The notes under the pieces were generated by a model, which worked only from the letters and a program-made list of their open reading frames with translations, did no database searches and was not told the DNA's origin. This document shows, piece by piece, positions 54,895 to 64,000 of a stretch of DNA of 64,000 nt. The position numbers and the translations under genes were made by a program. Within the stretch, counting starts at the first letter, position 1. Each line of letters begins with the position of its first letter. This stretch comes from Amycolatopsis sp. CA-230715 (GTDB taxonomy: Bacteria; Actinomycetota; Actinomycetes; Mycobacteriales; Pseudonocardiaceae). Location of the stretch: NCBI RefSeq assembly GCF_018736145.1, contig NZ_CP059997.1, positions 557,501-621,500 of the forward strand, written 5' to 3'.

Positions 54895-56826
54895 GTGGGT
54901 ATCAGCGCGCACGCGCGGCGGCAGGCCGAACGGCAGGCGGCCGAACTCGTCGCGCGCCTTCCGGACCTCGGGCCACCACGGCGCCGGGTGCTCACCGCGC
55001 TGATCGCGCGAACGGTCGAGAGCTGGCACGTGTTCGTCCGCGACGACCTGCCCGCGCCGGGCACCGCAGACGCCTACCTGATCGGCCCCGGTGGGGTCTT
55101 CGCGATCACGGTCGCCGACGGCGCGGTCGGCGAAGCGGCCGCGCGGGCGACGATCCGGCACGCGGAAGAGCGGTTCGCCGGTCTTCCCGGGCTGCACGGC
55201 CAAGTCGTCTCCGGGAGCGCGGTGCACTTCGTGGTCGTCGGCGGCGAAGCACCCGGCCACTGGCGGGTCCGGGAAGCCGAGCTGGACAAGCTGTTCCGGC
55301 GCGACGCGCTCCACCTGGACCGGCGGCGGGTACAGGCCATCGTGGATCGCGTCGCGGCACGGCTGCGCGGGTATTCGCGTTTCGCGGTCGGAAAGCCGGA
55401 GGACACCGCCGAGCCCGATGGCCTGCTCGACGCGGAGGCCCTGACCGAAGACCAAGTCGAGGCCGCCCAGAACCGCCCGTTCGACACCTGGCTGACCTTC
55501 CTGCACCCGCAGCAGCAAGCCGTGGTCACCCGCAACTACAACGGTCCCGCCCGGATCAGCGGCCCCGCCGGGACCGGGAAGACCGTGGTCGCGTTGCACC
55601 GGCTGCGCCATCTCGCGCGCCGCAGTGTCGGGCCGGTGCTGTTCACGACGTTCGTCAGGACGCTCCCCCTCGTGCACCGCGCCGCGTTCGAACGGCTGGC
55701 GCCGGAAATGACGGACCGGGCCGAGTTCACCAACCTGCACGCGTGGGCACGGGCGTTCCTGGCGAGCCGTGGCCGCGCGGTCGAGGTCGACAGCGGACGG
55801 GTCGGCACGGCGCGAAGCCGGGCGTGGATAGCGCATCGCGACGAGCTGGAAGGCATCGAACCTTCGCCCCAGTACTGGGAAACCGAGATCGACCGCGTGC
55901 TCAAGGGCAGGGGGATCGACACCTTCGAGAAGTACGCCGGCGCCTACCGGAAGGGGCGCCGCATCAACCTGAACGCCCGGCAGAAGGCACTGGTGTGGGC
56001 GTATTACGAGACCTACCAACGGAATCTCGCCGCCGACGGGCTGCACGACCACAACGACGTGCTCGCCATCGCGCTCGACGAGCTGGTCAGGGAGCCGCTC
56101 GAAAACGCGTACGCGGCCGTCGTGGTGGACGAGGTGCAGGACATCACGCTGACCGGCCTGCGGCTGCTGCGCGAGCTGGCCGGGGACGGGCCGAACCGGC
56201 TGCTCCTGGTCGGCGACGGGCAGCAGCAGGTGTACCCGGGCGGCTGGCGGCTTTCCGACGCGGGCATCCCGATCCAGGGCCGCGGCGAGGTGCTGCGGGT
56301 GAACTACCGCAACCGCGTCGAGGTGCTCACCTTCGCGCAGCGGTTCGACGCGATGAACCACGTCGACGATCTCGACGGCGCCGCCGGTGTCGCGCTGCGG
56401 GACGCCGAATCGGCCAACGGCGGCGGCGAAGTGCGCTCGTGGCGCGGCACCGCCGCCAGCCTCCCCGCCGCCCTGCTGTCCGAAGTGGACAAACTTCCGG
56501 TGCCGAGGGGCGAAGCGGCGGTGATCACCTTCCACCACCAGGATGTCAAGCGCTGCACCGAGATCCTGCGCAAGGCGGGTGTCGAAACGAGATCGCTCGA
56601 CCACTTCTCCGGCGAGTCCGACGACCGGCTGAAGATCGGCACCGTGCACCGCGCGAAGGGACTCGACTTCCGCGCCGTGCTGGTCGTCCAGACCACCGAC
56701 CCCGAACCGGCAGGCGGCGACGCGGGCCGGGAGCGGCGCGAGCTGCATGACCGCCAGCACCTCGTGGCCGCCACGCGCGCACGGGACTTCGTCTGGTGGG
56801 GGCTGGTCGGGAATACCGGGGACTGA
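54895..56826 (+). CDS. SF1 (UvrD-like) helicase with NERD-like N-terminus
   Basis: A 643-residue protein starting at GTG 54895 after GAGGGGG. Residues 35-100 (TADAYLIGPGGVFAITVADG) align with the core of a NERD nuclease-related domain, but the catalytic Lys of the I-E-x-K signature is absent. The helicase core follows: Walker A GPAGTGKTVVALHRL, Walker B VVVDEVQDITLTG, GDGQQQVY, and the late GTVHRAKGLDFRAVLVV and VAATRARDF. NERD-UvrD fusions are found in DNA repair and in defence settings. The neighbour is a ParB-like gene 18 bp downstream. Confidence 0.85.
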   Translation: MGISAHARRQAERQAAELVARLPDLGPPRRRVLTALIARTVESWHVFVRDDLPAPGTADAYLIGPGGVFAITVADGAVGEAAARATIRHAEERFAGLPGLHGQVVSGSAVHFVVVGGEAPGHWRVREAELDKLFRRDALHLDRRRVQAIVDRVAARLRGYSRFAVGKPEDTAEPDGLLDAEALTEDQVEAAQNRPFDTWLTFLHPQQQAVVTRNYNGPARISGPAGTGKTVVALHRLRHLARRSVGPVLFTTFVRTLPLVHRAAFERLAPEMTDRAEFTNLHAWARAFLASRGRAVEVDSGRVGTARSRAWIAHRDELEGIEPSPQYWETEIDRVLKGRGIDTFEKYAGAYRKGRRINLNARQKALVWAYYETYQRNLAADGLHDHNDVLAIALDELVREPLENAYAAVVVDEVQDITLTGLRLLRELAGDGPNRLLLVGDGQQQVYPGGWRLSDAGIPIQGRGEVLRVNYRNRVEVLTFAQRFDAMNHVDDLDGAAGVALRDAESANGGGEVRSWRGTAASLPAALLSEVDKLPVPRGEAAVITFHHQDVKRCTEILRKAGVETRSLDHFSGESDDRLKIGTVHRAKGLDFRAVLVVQTTDPEPAGGDAGRERRELHDRQHLVAATRARDFVWWGLVGNTGD

Positions 56827-56844
56827 GCGCGGGTTGCCCCGCAC

Positions 56845-57618
56845 ATGGGCGGACTACGGGGTAGGCGCGCGGCCGACGGCCTGATGCCGCTCGACGACGC
56901 GCTCGGCGCGCTGGGCGGCGACGGCGTGATGGGGCGCCGGTTCGCCGAGGTCCCCCTCGGCCGGATCGTCGGTACCTCCGCCCGCGCCTGCGACTTCGAC
57001 GCCGAGTTCAAGCTGGTCAACCGCCGGCTGCGCGACCGGTGGCACGGCGTCGCGAAGGTGATGGAATCCGGCTCCGAGCCGCCGGTCGATCTCGTGCAGC
57101 TCGGTGAGCTGTACTTCGTCGTGGACGGCCACCACCGGGTGTCCGTGGCGCGGGCTCGGGGGTGGCCGGTCGTGCCCGCACAGGTGGTACAAATCTGCAC
57201 CATTGCTTACGCGATGGGCTGCCTCCGGCTGGCGCACCTGCCGAGCAAGGCGGCCGAGCGCCGGTTCCTCGACCGGGTGCCGCTGCCCGCCGACGTGCGC
57301 GCGGACCTCTGGCTCGACGAACCCGCGGACTGGTCCCGGCTCGCCGACGCGGCCGAGTCGTGGGCGTTCCGGCGTGCGCTCGACGGCAGGCCCTTCACCG
57401 ACCGCGAGGAGTTGGCCGGGGTCTGGTGGCGCGACGAGGTGCTCCCGGTGATCACGCGCCTGCGCGACGCCGGGAAGTGCGTCGATCTCCGCGACGTCGA
57501 AACCTACGCCGTCGCGCTCGCGACGCGGGATCACCACGGCTGGCACGTGTGGCCGGAAGACCTCCCCGAGCGCGTGGGCGCACCTGCTCGGCAGGGAGTG
57601 CGGCGACTGGGCCGGTAG
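56845..57618 (+). CDS. ParB/Srx-like domain protein
   Basis: A 257-residue protein. The ParB-like N-terminal core is FAEVPLGRIVGTSARACDFDAEFKLVNRR and FVVDGHHRVSVARARGWPVVPAQV (with the conserved GHHR box). The second half (DLWLDEPADWSRLADAAESWAFRRA...) is a helical region with Trp-rich turns and no partition HTH. Such stand-alone proteins are not chromosome partition factors; roles in DNA binding or as CTP/ATP-dependent enzymes are possible. It follows the helicase closely, so the two probably work together. Confidence 0.75.
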   Translation: MGGLRGRRAADGLMPLDDALGALGGDGVMGRRFAEVPLGRIVGTSARACDFDAEFKLVNRRLRDRWHGVAKVMESGSEPPVDLVQLGELYFVVDGHHRVSVARARGWPVVPAQVVQICTIAYAMGCLRLAHLPSKAAERRFLDRVPLPADVRADLWLDEPADWSRLADAAESWAFRRALDGRPFTDREELAGVWWRDEVLPVITRLRDAGKCVDLRDVETYAVALATRDHHGWHVWPEDLPERVGAPARQGVRRLGR

Positions 57619-57652
57619 GGCGAATCAGCCCTTCTCGATCGGGTAAAACCCC

Positions 57653-57677
57653 TTCGCGGGCCTTGGCTGCCCGCGAA
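57653..57677 (+). terminator. Hairpin between the ParB-like gene and geoA
   Basis: TTCGCGGGC and GCCCGCGAA form a 9-bp stem over a 7-nt loop, 35 bp after the ParB-like stop. It likely ends the helicase unit. Confidence 0.6.
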
Positions 57678-57740
57678 CTCCTTGGTTGCCTGCCTGAGGG
57701 TGGGAAAACGCAGGCGACCCGAGGGAAGGCGTGATCCGCT

Positions 57741-59972
<2,232 letters not shown>

Positions 59973-59982
59973 CAATGACGGG

Positions 59983-60435
59983 GTGGACGCCTACCCCGTC
60001 GCCGATCTCGTCGGCTACCTGAGCGGACGGTGGCGCCTGGACCGGGAGATCGTGGCCGCCTCGGGCGAGCCGCTCGGGCGGTTCGGCGGCACCTGCGCTT
60101 TCGACGCCGACGGCGAGGAGCTCGTGCAGCGGGAGCGCGGCGTGCTCGACTTCGGCGCGCACCACGGCGAGGCCACCCGCGAACTGCGGTTCCGGCTGAC
60201 CGGCCCCGGTAGCGCCGACGTCCACTTCGACCACGGCGGGTTCTTCCACACCGTCGATCTGACCTCGGGCAGCTGGCTGGCGAGCCATCCCTGCGCGGAG
60301 GACCTCTACCGCGTCGAGTACCGCGTGCTCGGCGCGGACCACTGGCGTCACGAGTGGACGGTCCGCGGGCCGTCGAAGGACCACGTGATCTTCTCGGCGT
60401 TCCGGCGCGATCAGGGCTTGCCGAGCACCGGGTAG
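59983..60435 (+). CDS. DUF6314 family protein
   Basis: A 150-residue lipocalin-like beta-barrel type protein. LVGYLSGRWRLDREI at the start, then HFDHGGFFHTVDLTSGSWLASHPCAEDLYRVEYRVLGADHWRHEWTVRGPSKDHVIFSAFRR; the Trp-rich strands are typical of DUF6314. GTG 59983 has a weak -10 (GACAAT) 6 nt upstream, so leaderless start is possible. The 3' end overlaps the convergent WapI-like gene by 25 bp. Confidence 0.8.
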   Translation: MDAYPVADLVGYLSGRWRLDREIVAASGEPLGRFGGTCAFDADGEELVQRERGVLDFGAHHGEATRELRFRLTGPGSADVHFDHGGFFHTVDLTSGSWLASHPCAEDLYRVEYRVLGADHWRHEWTVRGPSKDHVIFSAFRRDQGLPSTG

Positions 60436-60869
60436 GCGCGCAGGCAGTCCTCCAGCTCGTCGAGTACCGGCGGCAGGTGCGTCTGGTCGAGCCCGCCGAG
60501 TTCGAACCGCAGCTGGTTTCCGTGCCCCGCCTGGTCGAGCAGGGTGCCCGCGACCGCGAGCACACCGCTCGGCTCGCACCGCACGGTCAGCTTCACCCAG
60601 TCCTCCATGCTGTCGAGGACCGCGGCACCGCTGAGGGTTTCGTACAGCGCGCTCAGCTCGCGGTGAAAGCTTTCCAGCTCGGACGTCCGCAGCGTCGCGC
60701 CGACGGTGCCCTGGAACCCGCCGGCGTGGATCGCGATCGGCGACAGCAGCCAGTTGCCGTCCCAGTAGTCGTCCGCACCGGGATGCGCTCTGCCCAGCAG
60801 CGCGATCGAGAGGTGGTCCCCATGCGGGTTCCCGAGCAGGACCCGGTGGTGCGCGCCTTCGGTGCTCAT
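60411..60869 (-). CDS. WapI-type immunity-like protein
   Basis: A 152-residue protein. DDYWDGNWLLSPIAIHAGGFQGTVGATLRTSELESFHRELSALY resembles the WapI immunity family (DY.DGNWL motif), whose founder neutralises a contact toxin. No toxin is seen next to it, so it may be an orphan immunity gene or a household relative. The start at ATG 60869 is chosen because TATGCT lies 7 nt before it; an ATG at 60881 is in frame. Confidence 0.6.
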   Translation of the reverse strand: MSTEGAHHRVLLGNPHGDHLSIALLGRAHPGADDYWDGNWLLSPIAIHAGGFQGTVGATLRTSELESFHRELSALYETLSGAAVLDSMEDWVKLTVRCEPSGVLAVAGTLLDQAGHGNQLRFELGGLDQTHLPPVLDELEDCLRAYPVLGKP

Positions 60870-60897
60870 CGGGATCAGCATAGGTGCCGCACGGCGA

Positions 60898-60925
60898 ATC
60901 CGGGAGCGGCGAACCGCTCCCGGAT
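60898..60925 (-). terminator. Hairpin after the FAD monooxygenase gene
   Basis: ATCCGGGAGCGG pairs with CCGCTCCCGGAT over 12 bp around the stable tetraloop CGAA, 24 bp past the monooxygenase stop. Confidence 0.8.
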
Positions 60926-60949
60926 CTCGTCAGTCCACTGTGGACAGCG

Positions 60950-62134
60950 TCAGTAGTCCTTGAGCACCAGCGCGCCGACCACGCCGTCGAAGTCCTCCGG
61001 CTCGGTGGTGATCTCGACGGGCTCGGCCGCCTCGGCACCGCCCATGGCCGCCCTGGTCTGCGCCTCGACCCTGGCCCGGTTGGTCAGCGCGAGCCGCTGG
61101 TTCGCCGCGACGTAGTCGCGGATTTCCGTTTCGTAGCAAGCGAAGGCGGTTTCGTGGTCGCCCTCGGCCGCCTTCAGCTCGCCCGCCAGCACGTAGGCGC
61201 CGACGAGCGCCATGCTGGTGCCCTGCCCCGACATCGGCGAGCCGCAGTAGCCCGCGTCCCCGATCAGCACCACCCTGCCGCGCGACCACCGGTCGAGGTG
61301 GATCTGGCTCATCGAGTCGAAGCTGAAGTCCGGGGCGTCCCAGCTGTAGGTGAGCGCCTTCGGGAACTCCCACCCCGCGCCTTCGAGGCGTTCGGCCAGT
61401 ATCCGCTTCTGCTGGTCGATGTCGCGGTAGTCGTACTCGACCGGCTCCGGGGATTCGAAGCCGACGTAGACCCGGCACTCGGTGGTGTCCCGCGCGCTCA
61501 TCATCCCGCCGCCGACCGCGCCCGCCTGGCAGAACACCTGCCAGTGGTCGAGGCCGAGGAAGTTCGGCGCGGTGTACACGGCGAGGTAGGTGCCGAGGTG
61601 CGAGATGTAGTCCCGCTCCGGTCCGAACGCCAGCGAACGCACCGTCGAATGCAGGCCGTCCGCGCCGACGACGAGGTCGAATCGGCGCGGCGCGGCCTTC
61701 TCGAAGGTCACGTGCACGCCGTCGGCGTCCTCGGCCAGGCTCGCGATCGAGTCACCGGTGAGGTACTCGACCTCGTCGCCGGCGGCCTCCTGCAGCAGGA
61801 GCGCGAGATCGTCGCGCATGATCTCGATGTCGGCGTTCGCGAGATCGCCGCCGGTGAAGGTGTGCTCGGTGGAGCTGTACAGCTCGGCGCCGCTCTCGTC
61901 GACCATCGTCATCCCGCGCATCCGGGTGCTCCGGGCGCGGACCGCGTCGGCGATGCCCATCCGCTCGATCACCTCGAGCGCGGGGCCCCGCACGTCGACG
62001 GCCTGGCCGCCGGGGCGCATCCGGCCCTCGGCACGCTCCACGATCGTGACCGAGCAGCCGTAGCGAACCAGCCAGTAAGCCAGCGCGGGCCCCGCGATGC
62101 TGGCGCCGGAGATGAGGACGGTGGTGTTCTTCAT
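60950..62134 (-). CDS. FAD-dependent monooxygenase (PHBH/UbiH family)
   Basis: A 394-residue group A flavoprotein. The FAD motif is ISGASIAGPALAYWLVRYG near the N-terminus, the second site is FDLVVGADGLHSTVRS, and VVLIGDAGYCGSPMSGQGTSMAL is the C-terminal FAD/riboflavin motif. Related proteins hydroxylate aromatic rings or inactivate antibiotics (TetX and rifampicin monooxygenase types). GGGAG is 7 nt before the ATG. Substrate unknown. Confidence 0.92.
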   Translation of the reverse strand: MKNTTVLISGASIAGPALAYWLVRYGCSVTIVERAEGRMRPGGQAVDVRGPALEVIERMGIADAVRARSTRMRGMTMVDESGAELYSSTEHTFTGGDLANADIEIMRDDLALLLQEAAGDEVEYLTGDSIASLAEDADGVHVTFEKAAPRRFDLVVGADGLHSTVRSLAFGPERDYISHLGTYLAVYTAPNFLGLDHWQVFCQAGAVGGGMMSARDTTECRVYVGFESPEPVEYDYRDIDQQKRILAERLEGAGWEFPKALTYSWDAPDFSFDSMSQIHLDRWSRGRVVLIGDAGYCGSPMSGQGTSMALVGAYVLAGELKAAEGDHETAFACYETEIRDYVAANQRLALTNRARVEAQTRAAMGGAEAAEPVEITTEPEDFDGVVGALVLKDY

Positions 62135-62216
62135 CGGTGTCTCCCGAGGTCGTGGCCGGTGACCGTGGTTCCGGCCCGGTGTTGACCCCGACTCTGTCCG
62201 GCCGCGCTGGCCGTCG

Positions 62217-62261
62217 GCTGACCGCGGGCTTACCGGCCGCGGTCAGCACCCCGGTAAGCCC
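62217..62261 (-). promoter_or_regulatory. Interleaved hairpins / pseudoknot upstream of the monooxygenase
   Basis: Two perfect 11-bp complementary pairs interlock: GCTGACCGCGG (62217-62227) with CCGCGGTCAGC (62237-62247), and GGGCTTACCGG (62226-62236) with CCGGTAAGCCC (62251-62261). The second pair's left arm is in the first pair's loop, so they can form an H-type pseudoknot or two exclusive hairpins. Location: just after the DUF1906 stop, 80 nt before the monooxygenase start on the minus strand. Confidence 0.6.
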
Positions 62262-62268
62262 CCGGTCC

Positions 62269-63147
62269 TCAAGGTTTGGCCGCCACCGGATCCCGTCCCG
62301 CGGACAGGTTCTTGATCGCGGCGAGCAACTCGTCGACTTTGCCTTCGACCTTCTGCAACCGGGTGTACATGTCCGCCGAGGCGCCACCGGCGGTGACCGT
62401 GCCGGTCGTGTCCCAGACTTTGCCGAGGTCGTCGTTGATCGCGTTCACGGTGGGGTAGACCGCACGCGCCCCGGAGCCGCCTCCGCCGTAGAACGCACCG
62501 AGGTACAGGTTCGCCAGTGCGTCGCCGATGGTGATGTCGGAGCCGTCCGGCCGTTTGCCGATGACGTCGTTCGCGGACATGTCGTCACCTTTCGTGATCG
62601 GGATGAGCAGGTCGTTGATGTCGCACTGGATGCCGCCGACGCTGGCGGCCCCGGTGTTGCGCTGGTAGACGTGCACGCCGGGCCGGACGGCCGAGCGGGA
62701 ACCGCACTGCCAGAAGTACGCGGCGCGGCCGCCGTCCCTCGCGGGGTTGATGAACTCGGAGAACCCGTATGCGCCAACCCTTTCCCGGCCGAGCACCGAC
62801 GCGGCACCGTCGAGATAGGTCAGCGCTGTCGCCACCTCGCCGGGTGCGAGGTGGCGGTCCGCGCAGAAGAAGATCGGGCCGTTCGCGTACCCGATCGCGG
62901 CGGCGTCCGCTCGCGCGGCATTCGCCGCGGCCACCCCGCCCCGGAAACCACCCATGGCGTCGTCGACGCCGTTCTCGTAGACGAGCCACACGCTGACGCC
63001 GTTGGCCACGAGGTCCGCGTACTCGGCCGCCTTGATGTTCTTGGCGCGACCGGGTGTACCGGCGTACCGGATGACGAACGAATGACCGGCATCACGAATA
63101 GCCCGGCCCGGGATCCGGCCGGCGCTGTAGTCAAGACCGGTTGTCAT
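62269..63147 (-). CDS. DUF1906 (Rv2525c-like) glycoside-hydrolase-like protein
   Basis: A 292-residue protein. Residues 1-200 are the TIM-barrel of DUF1906 (GLDYSAGRIPGRAIRDAGHSFVIRYAG..., VSVWLVYENGVDDAMGGFRGG, GPIFFCADRHL, YGFSEFIN), similar to glycosyl hydrolase 25 muramidases and common in actinophage lysins. The C-terminal 90 residues hold a disordered stretch and a helix (YTRLQKVEGKVDELLAAIKNLSA), suitable for oligomerisation. No signal peptide is seen, which fits a lysin released in another way or Tat-independent export. Confidence 0.85.
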   Translation of the reverse strand: MTTGLDYSAGRIPGRAIRDAGHSFVIRYAGTPGRAKNIKAAEYADLVANGVSVWLVYENGVDDAMGGFRGGVAAANAARADAAAIGYANGPIFFCADRHLAPGEVATALTYLDGAASVLGRERVGAYGFSEFINPARDGGRAAYFWQCGSRSAVRPGVHVYQRNTGAASVGGIQCDINDLLIPITKGDDMSANDVIGKRPDGSDITIGDALANLYLGAFYGGGGSGARAVYPTVNAINDDLGKVWDTTGTVTAGGASADMYTRLQKVEGKVDELLAAIKNLSAGRDPVAAKP

Positions 63148-63253
63148 GACATCACTCCTCAGATTGGGCGCAGACTGAAGAAGCCCTCACCCAGGTTGAC
63201 GGAGCGGCGGCGGCGATCGCAGGTGCTGCGGTACGTCCTATGGGGCTACCGCA

Positions 63254-63748
63254 CTAGCCCGATCGGGCGGACCGATCAGCCGCCGCGTGCCGGTGCCCGA
63301 GCACGGGCTGTCCCCCTTTCCCGCCGCGGAATCCGCGATCCCACGGCCAATGCCCCCGGTCGTCCGCGTACACGAGCTGTACGGCGCGGACCCCGCCGCC
63401 GTACAGCTCGATGGCCGTGAACAGATGCGCCGAGGGTTCGGTGACCTCGACGATTTCGATGAGGGGGCCGCCGCGGAGCGGGATCTGCTCGCCGGCGGTG
63501 GGCGCGTCGGCGTGCAGCACGTGCGCGGCCACCGAGTTGAGCAGCGCCCCTGCCTTTCCCGGCGGCAGCCCGGTCACCACGAGCTCCGGTCTGCCGCGTG
63601 GAGTCAGCCCGACCGTGTACGCCCGTGGCGGGTGCAGCCTGTCGCGCTCGATGCTCTGCACCGCCCAGCCGCACTCGGTGATGGTCCCGCGCAGCTCATC
63701 GAGGTAGTCGAGCCTGCTGCCGCCTGGCTGATCACATTTCCAGCACAT
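63254..63748 (-). CDS. DUF4262 domain protein
   Basis: A 164-residue protein with an N-terminal Cys pair (MCWKCDQPGG) and the DUF4262 core: GWAVQSIERDRLHPPRAYTVGLTPRGRPELVVTGLPP and the end VRAVQLVYADDRGHWPWDRGFRGG with the DRGHWPWD motif. The family is widely spread and has no known function. The gene stands alone between the DUF1906 gene and tRNA-Ser. Confidence 0.85.
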   Translation of the reverse strand: MCWKCDQPGGSRLDYLDELRGTITECGWAVQSIERDRLHPPRAYTVGLTPRGRPELVVTGLPPGKAGALLNSVAAHVLHADAPTAGEQIPLRGGPLIEIVEVTEPSAHLFTAIELYGGGVRAVQLVYADDRGHWPWDRGFRGGKGGQPVLGHRHAAADRSARSG

Positions 63749-63830
63749 CGTTCCTCCTCGCGGATCGTGAACACCCGACCACTATGCGGAGGGGCACCGA
63801 CAGAAACGGGGAGATGCGGTGTCGCGTGGG

Positions 63831-63920
63831 CGGAGGATGCAGGATTCGAACCTGCGCGGCGCTCGTCGCGCCGACCACCGTTTTCGAGACGGCTGCCTTA
63901 CCTGGCTCGGCCAATCCTCC
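63831..63920 (-). tRNA. tRNA-Ser (CGA)
   Basis: Reading the minus strand, GGAGGAT pairs with ATCCTCC to form the acceptor stem (63920-63914 with 63838-63832), the anticodon loop is CTCGAAA with anticodon CGA (reads UCG), a long variable arm (class II, as in serine) and a T loop GTTCGAATC follow. Discriminator G; CCA is not encoded. 90 nt. Confidence 0.95.
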
Positions 63921-63942
63921 TTGTGCCGCAACGGATCCCGCG

Positions 63943-64000
63943 CGGAGGGCGCGCGATTCGAACGCGCGCCGGGACGAGAAGTCCCGGACCTCGGATCAGC
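63943..64000 (-). tRNA. Partial class II tRNA, probably tRNA-Ser (GCT)
   Basis: The 3' half of a second tRNA enters from the window end. A GCGCG-TTCGAAT-CGCGC T arm (63951-63967), a 7-bp variable-arm stem (CCGGGAC with GTCCCGG, 63969-63987) and the acceptor strand GCCCTCC with discriminator G are present. The bases just past the anticodon stem read GCTGA, giving anticodon GCT if the stem is TCCGA. G37 would be unusual, so the anticodon is tentative. Confidence 0.6.

Noticed and set aside
63831..64000. tRNA-Ser pair as an attachment site for an element carrying the DUF1906 lysin-like gene
   Set aside because: No integrase gene, direct repeat of the tRNA 3' end or phage structural genes are visible in the window.

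Overview
The window is GC-rich actinobacterial chromosome with many GTG starts, class II tRNA-Ser genes and a geosmin synthase. The gene content and the order uvrA / infC-rpmI-rplT-rRNA methyltransferase / pheS-pheT / argC-J-B-D-F-R-G-H is the one I know from mycobacteria and their relatives, here on the minus strand. A filamentous actinomycete of the Pseudonocardiaceae type (for example Amycolatopsis-like) fits best; this is an inference from gene content, not a database match.

Layout. 1-1.6 kb: a 3-methyladenine DNA glycosylase (cut by the window edge), a VOC protein and a GlcG/HbpS-like protein. 1.6-10.1 kb: a complete arginine biosynthesis operon with overlapping genes, its own repressor argR inside it, and a leaderless promoter overlapped by two ARG-box-like palindromes. 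10.2-14 kb: small hypothetical genes, a secreted peptidase-type hydrolase and an AlkD-like glycosylase. 14-20.6 kb: pheT, pheS, an rRNA methyltransferase, rplT, rpmI, infC (AUC start codon) and a DUF1844 gene.

20.6-34.8 kb: a catabolic region that, compared with the mycobacterial order, lies between infC and uvrA. It holds GntR + ACC deaminase; RidA + IclR + a 2-keto-3-deoxygluconate-type kinase; divergently, a metal/PLP amino-acid deaminase, an N-acyl-D-amino-acid deacylase, a GntP permease and a Tat-exported lactonase; then a DasABC-like sugar ABC importer (no ATPase) and a GH20 beta-N-acetylhexosaminidase, preceded by a near-consensus DasR (dre) site. Read together, these look like a complete route for oxidised chitin: lactone opening outside, uptake of N-acetylglucosaminate or glucosaminate and of chitobiose, deacetylation, deamination to 2-keto-3-deoxygluconate and phosphorylation. 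This is the main candidate for a new system here.

34.8-45.8 kb: a YbjQ protein, a CitA/CitB-type two-component system with a DctA dicarboxylate transporter, a SRPBCC protein, a secreted lectin/lyase-fold protein with an Fn3-like lipoprotein, uvrA and a metallo-beta-lactamase-fold hydrolase. 45.8-50.6 kb is an accessory zone of lower GC with a decayed partial copy of the hydrolase 3' end, a T4 beta-family protein, an SDR/LysR pair and a broken SLATT-domain gene. 50.6-64 kb: MerR and MarR regulators with readable promoters, an MFS exporter, an SF1 helicase with a NERD-like domain that has lost its catalytic residues, a ParB-like protein, geosmin synthase, an FAD monooxygenase, a DUF1906 lysin-like protein, DUF4262 and two tRNA-Ser genes, the last cut by the window end.

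A recurring architectural point is the number of promoters whose -10 lies 6-8 nt before the start codon (argC, the hydrolase beside uvrA, the GntR gene, a MerR-controlled gene, the MFS gene), which implies leaderless mRNAs.
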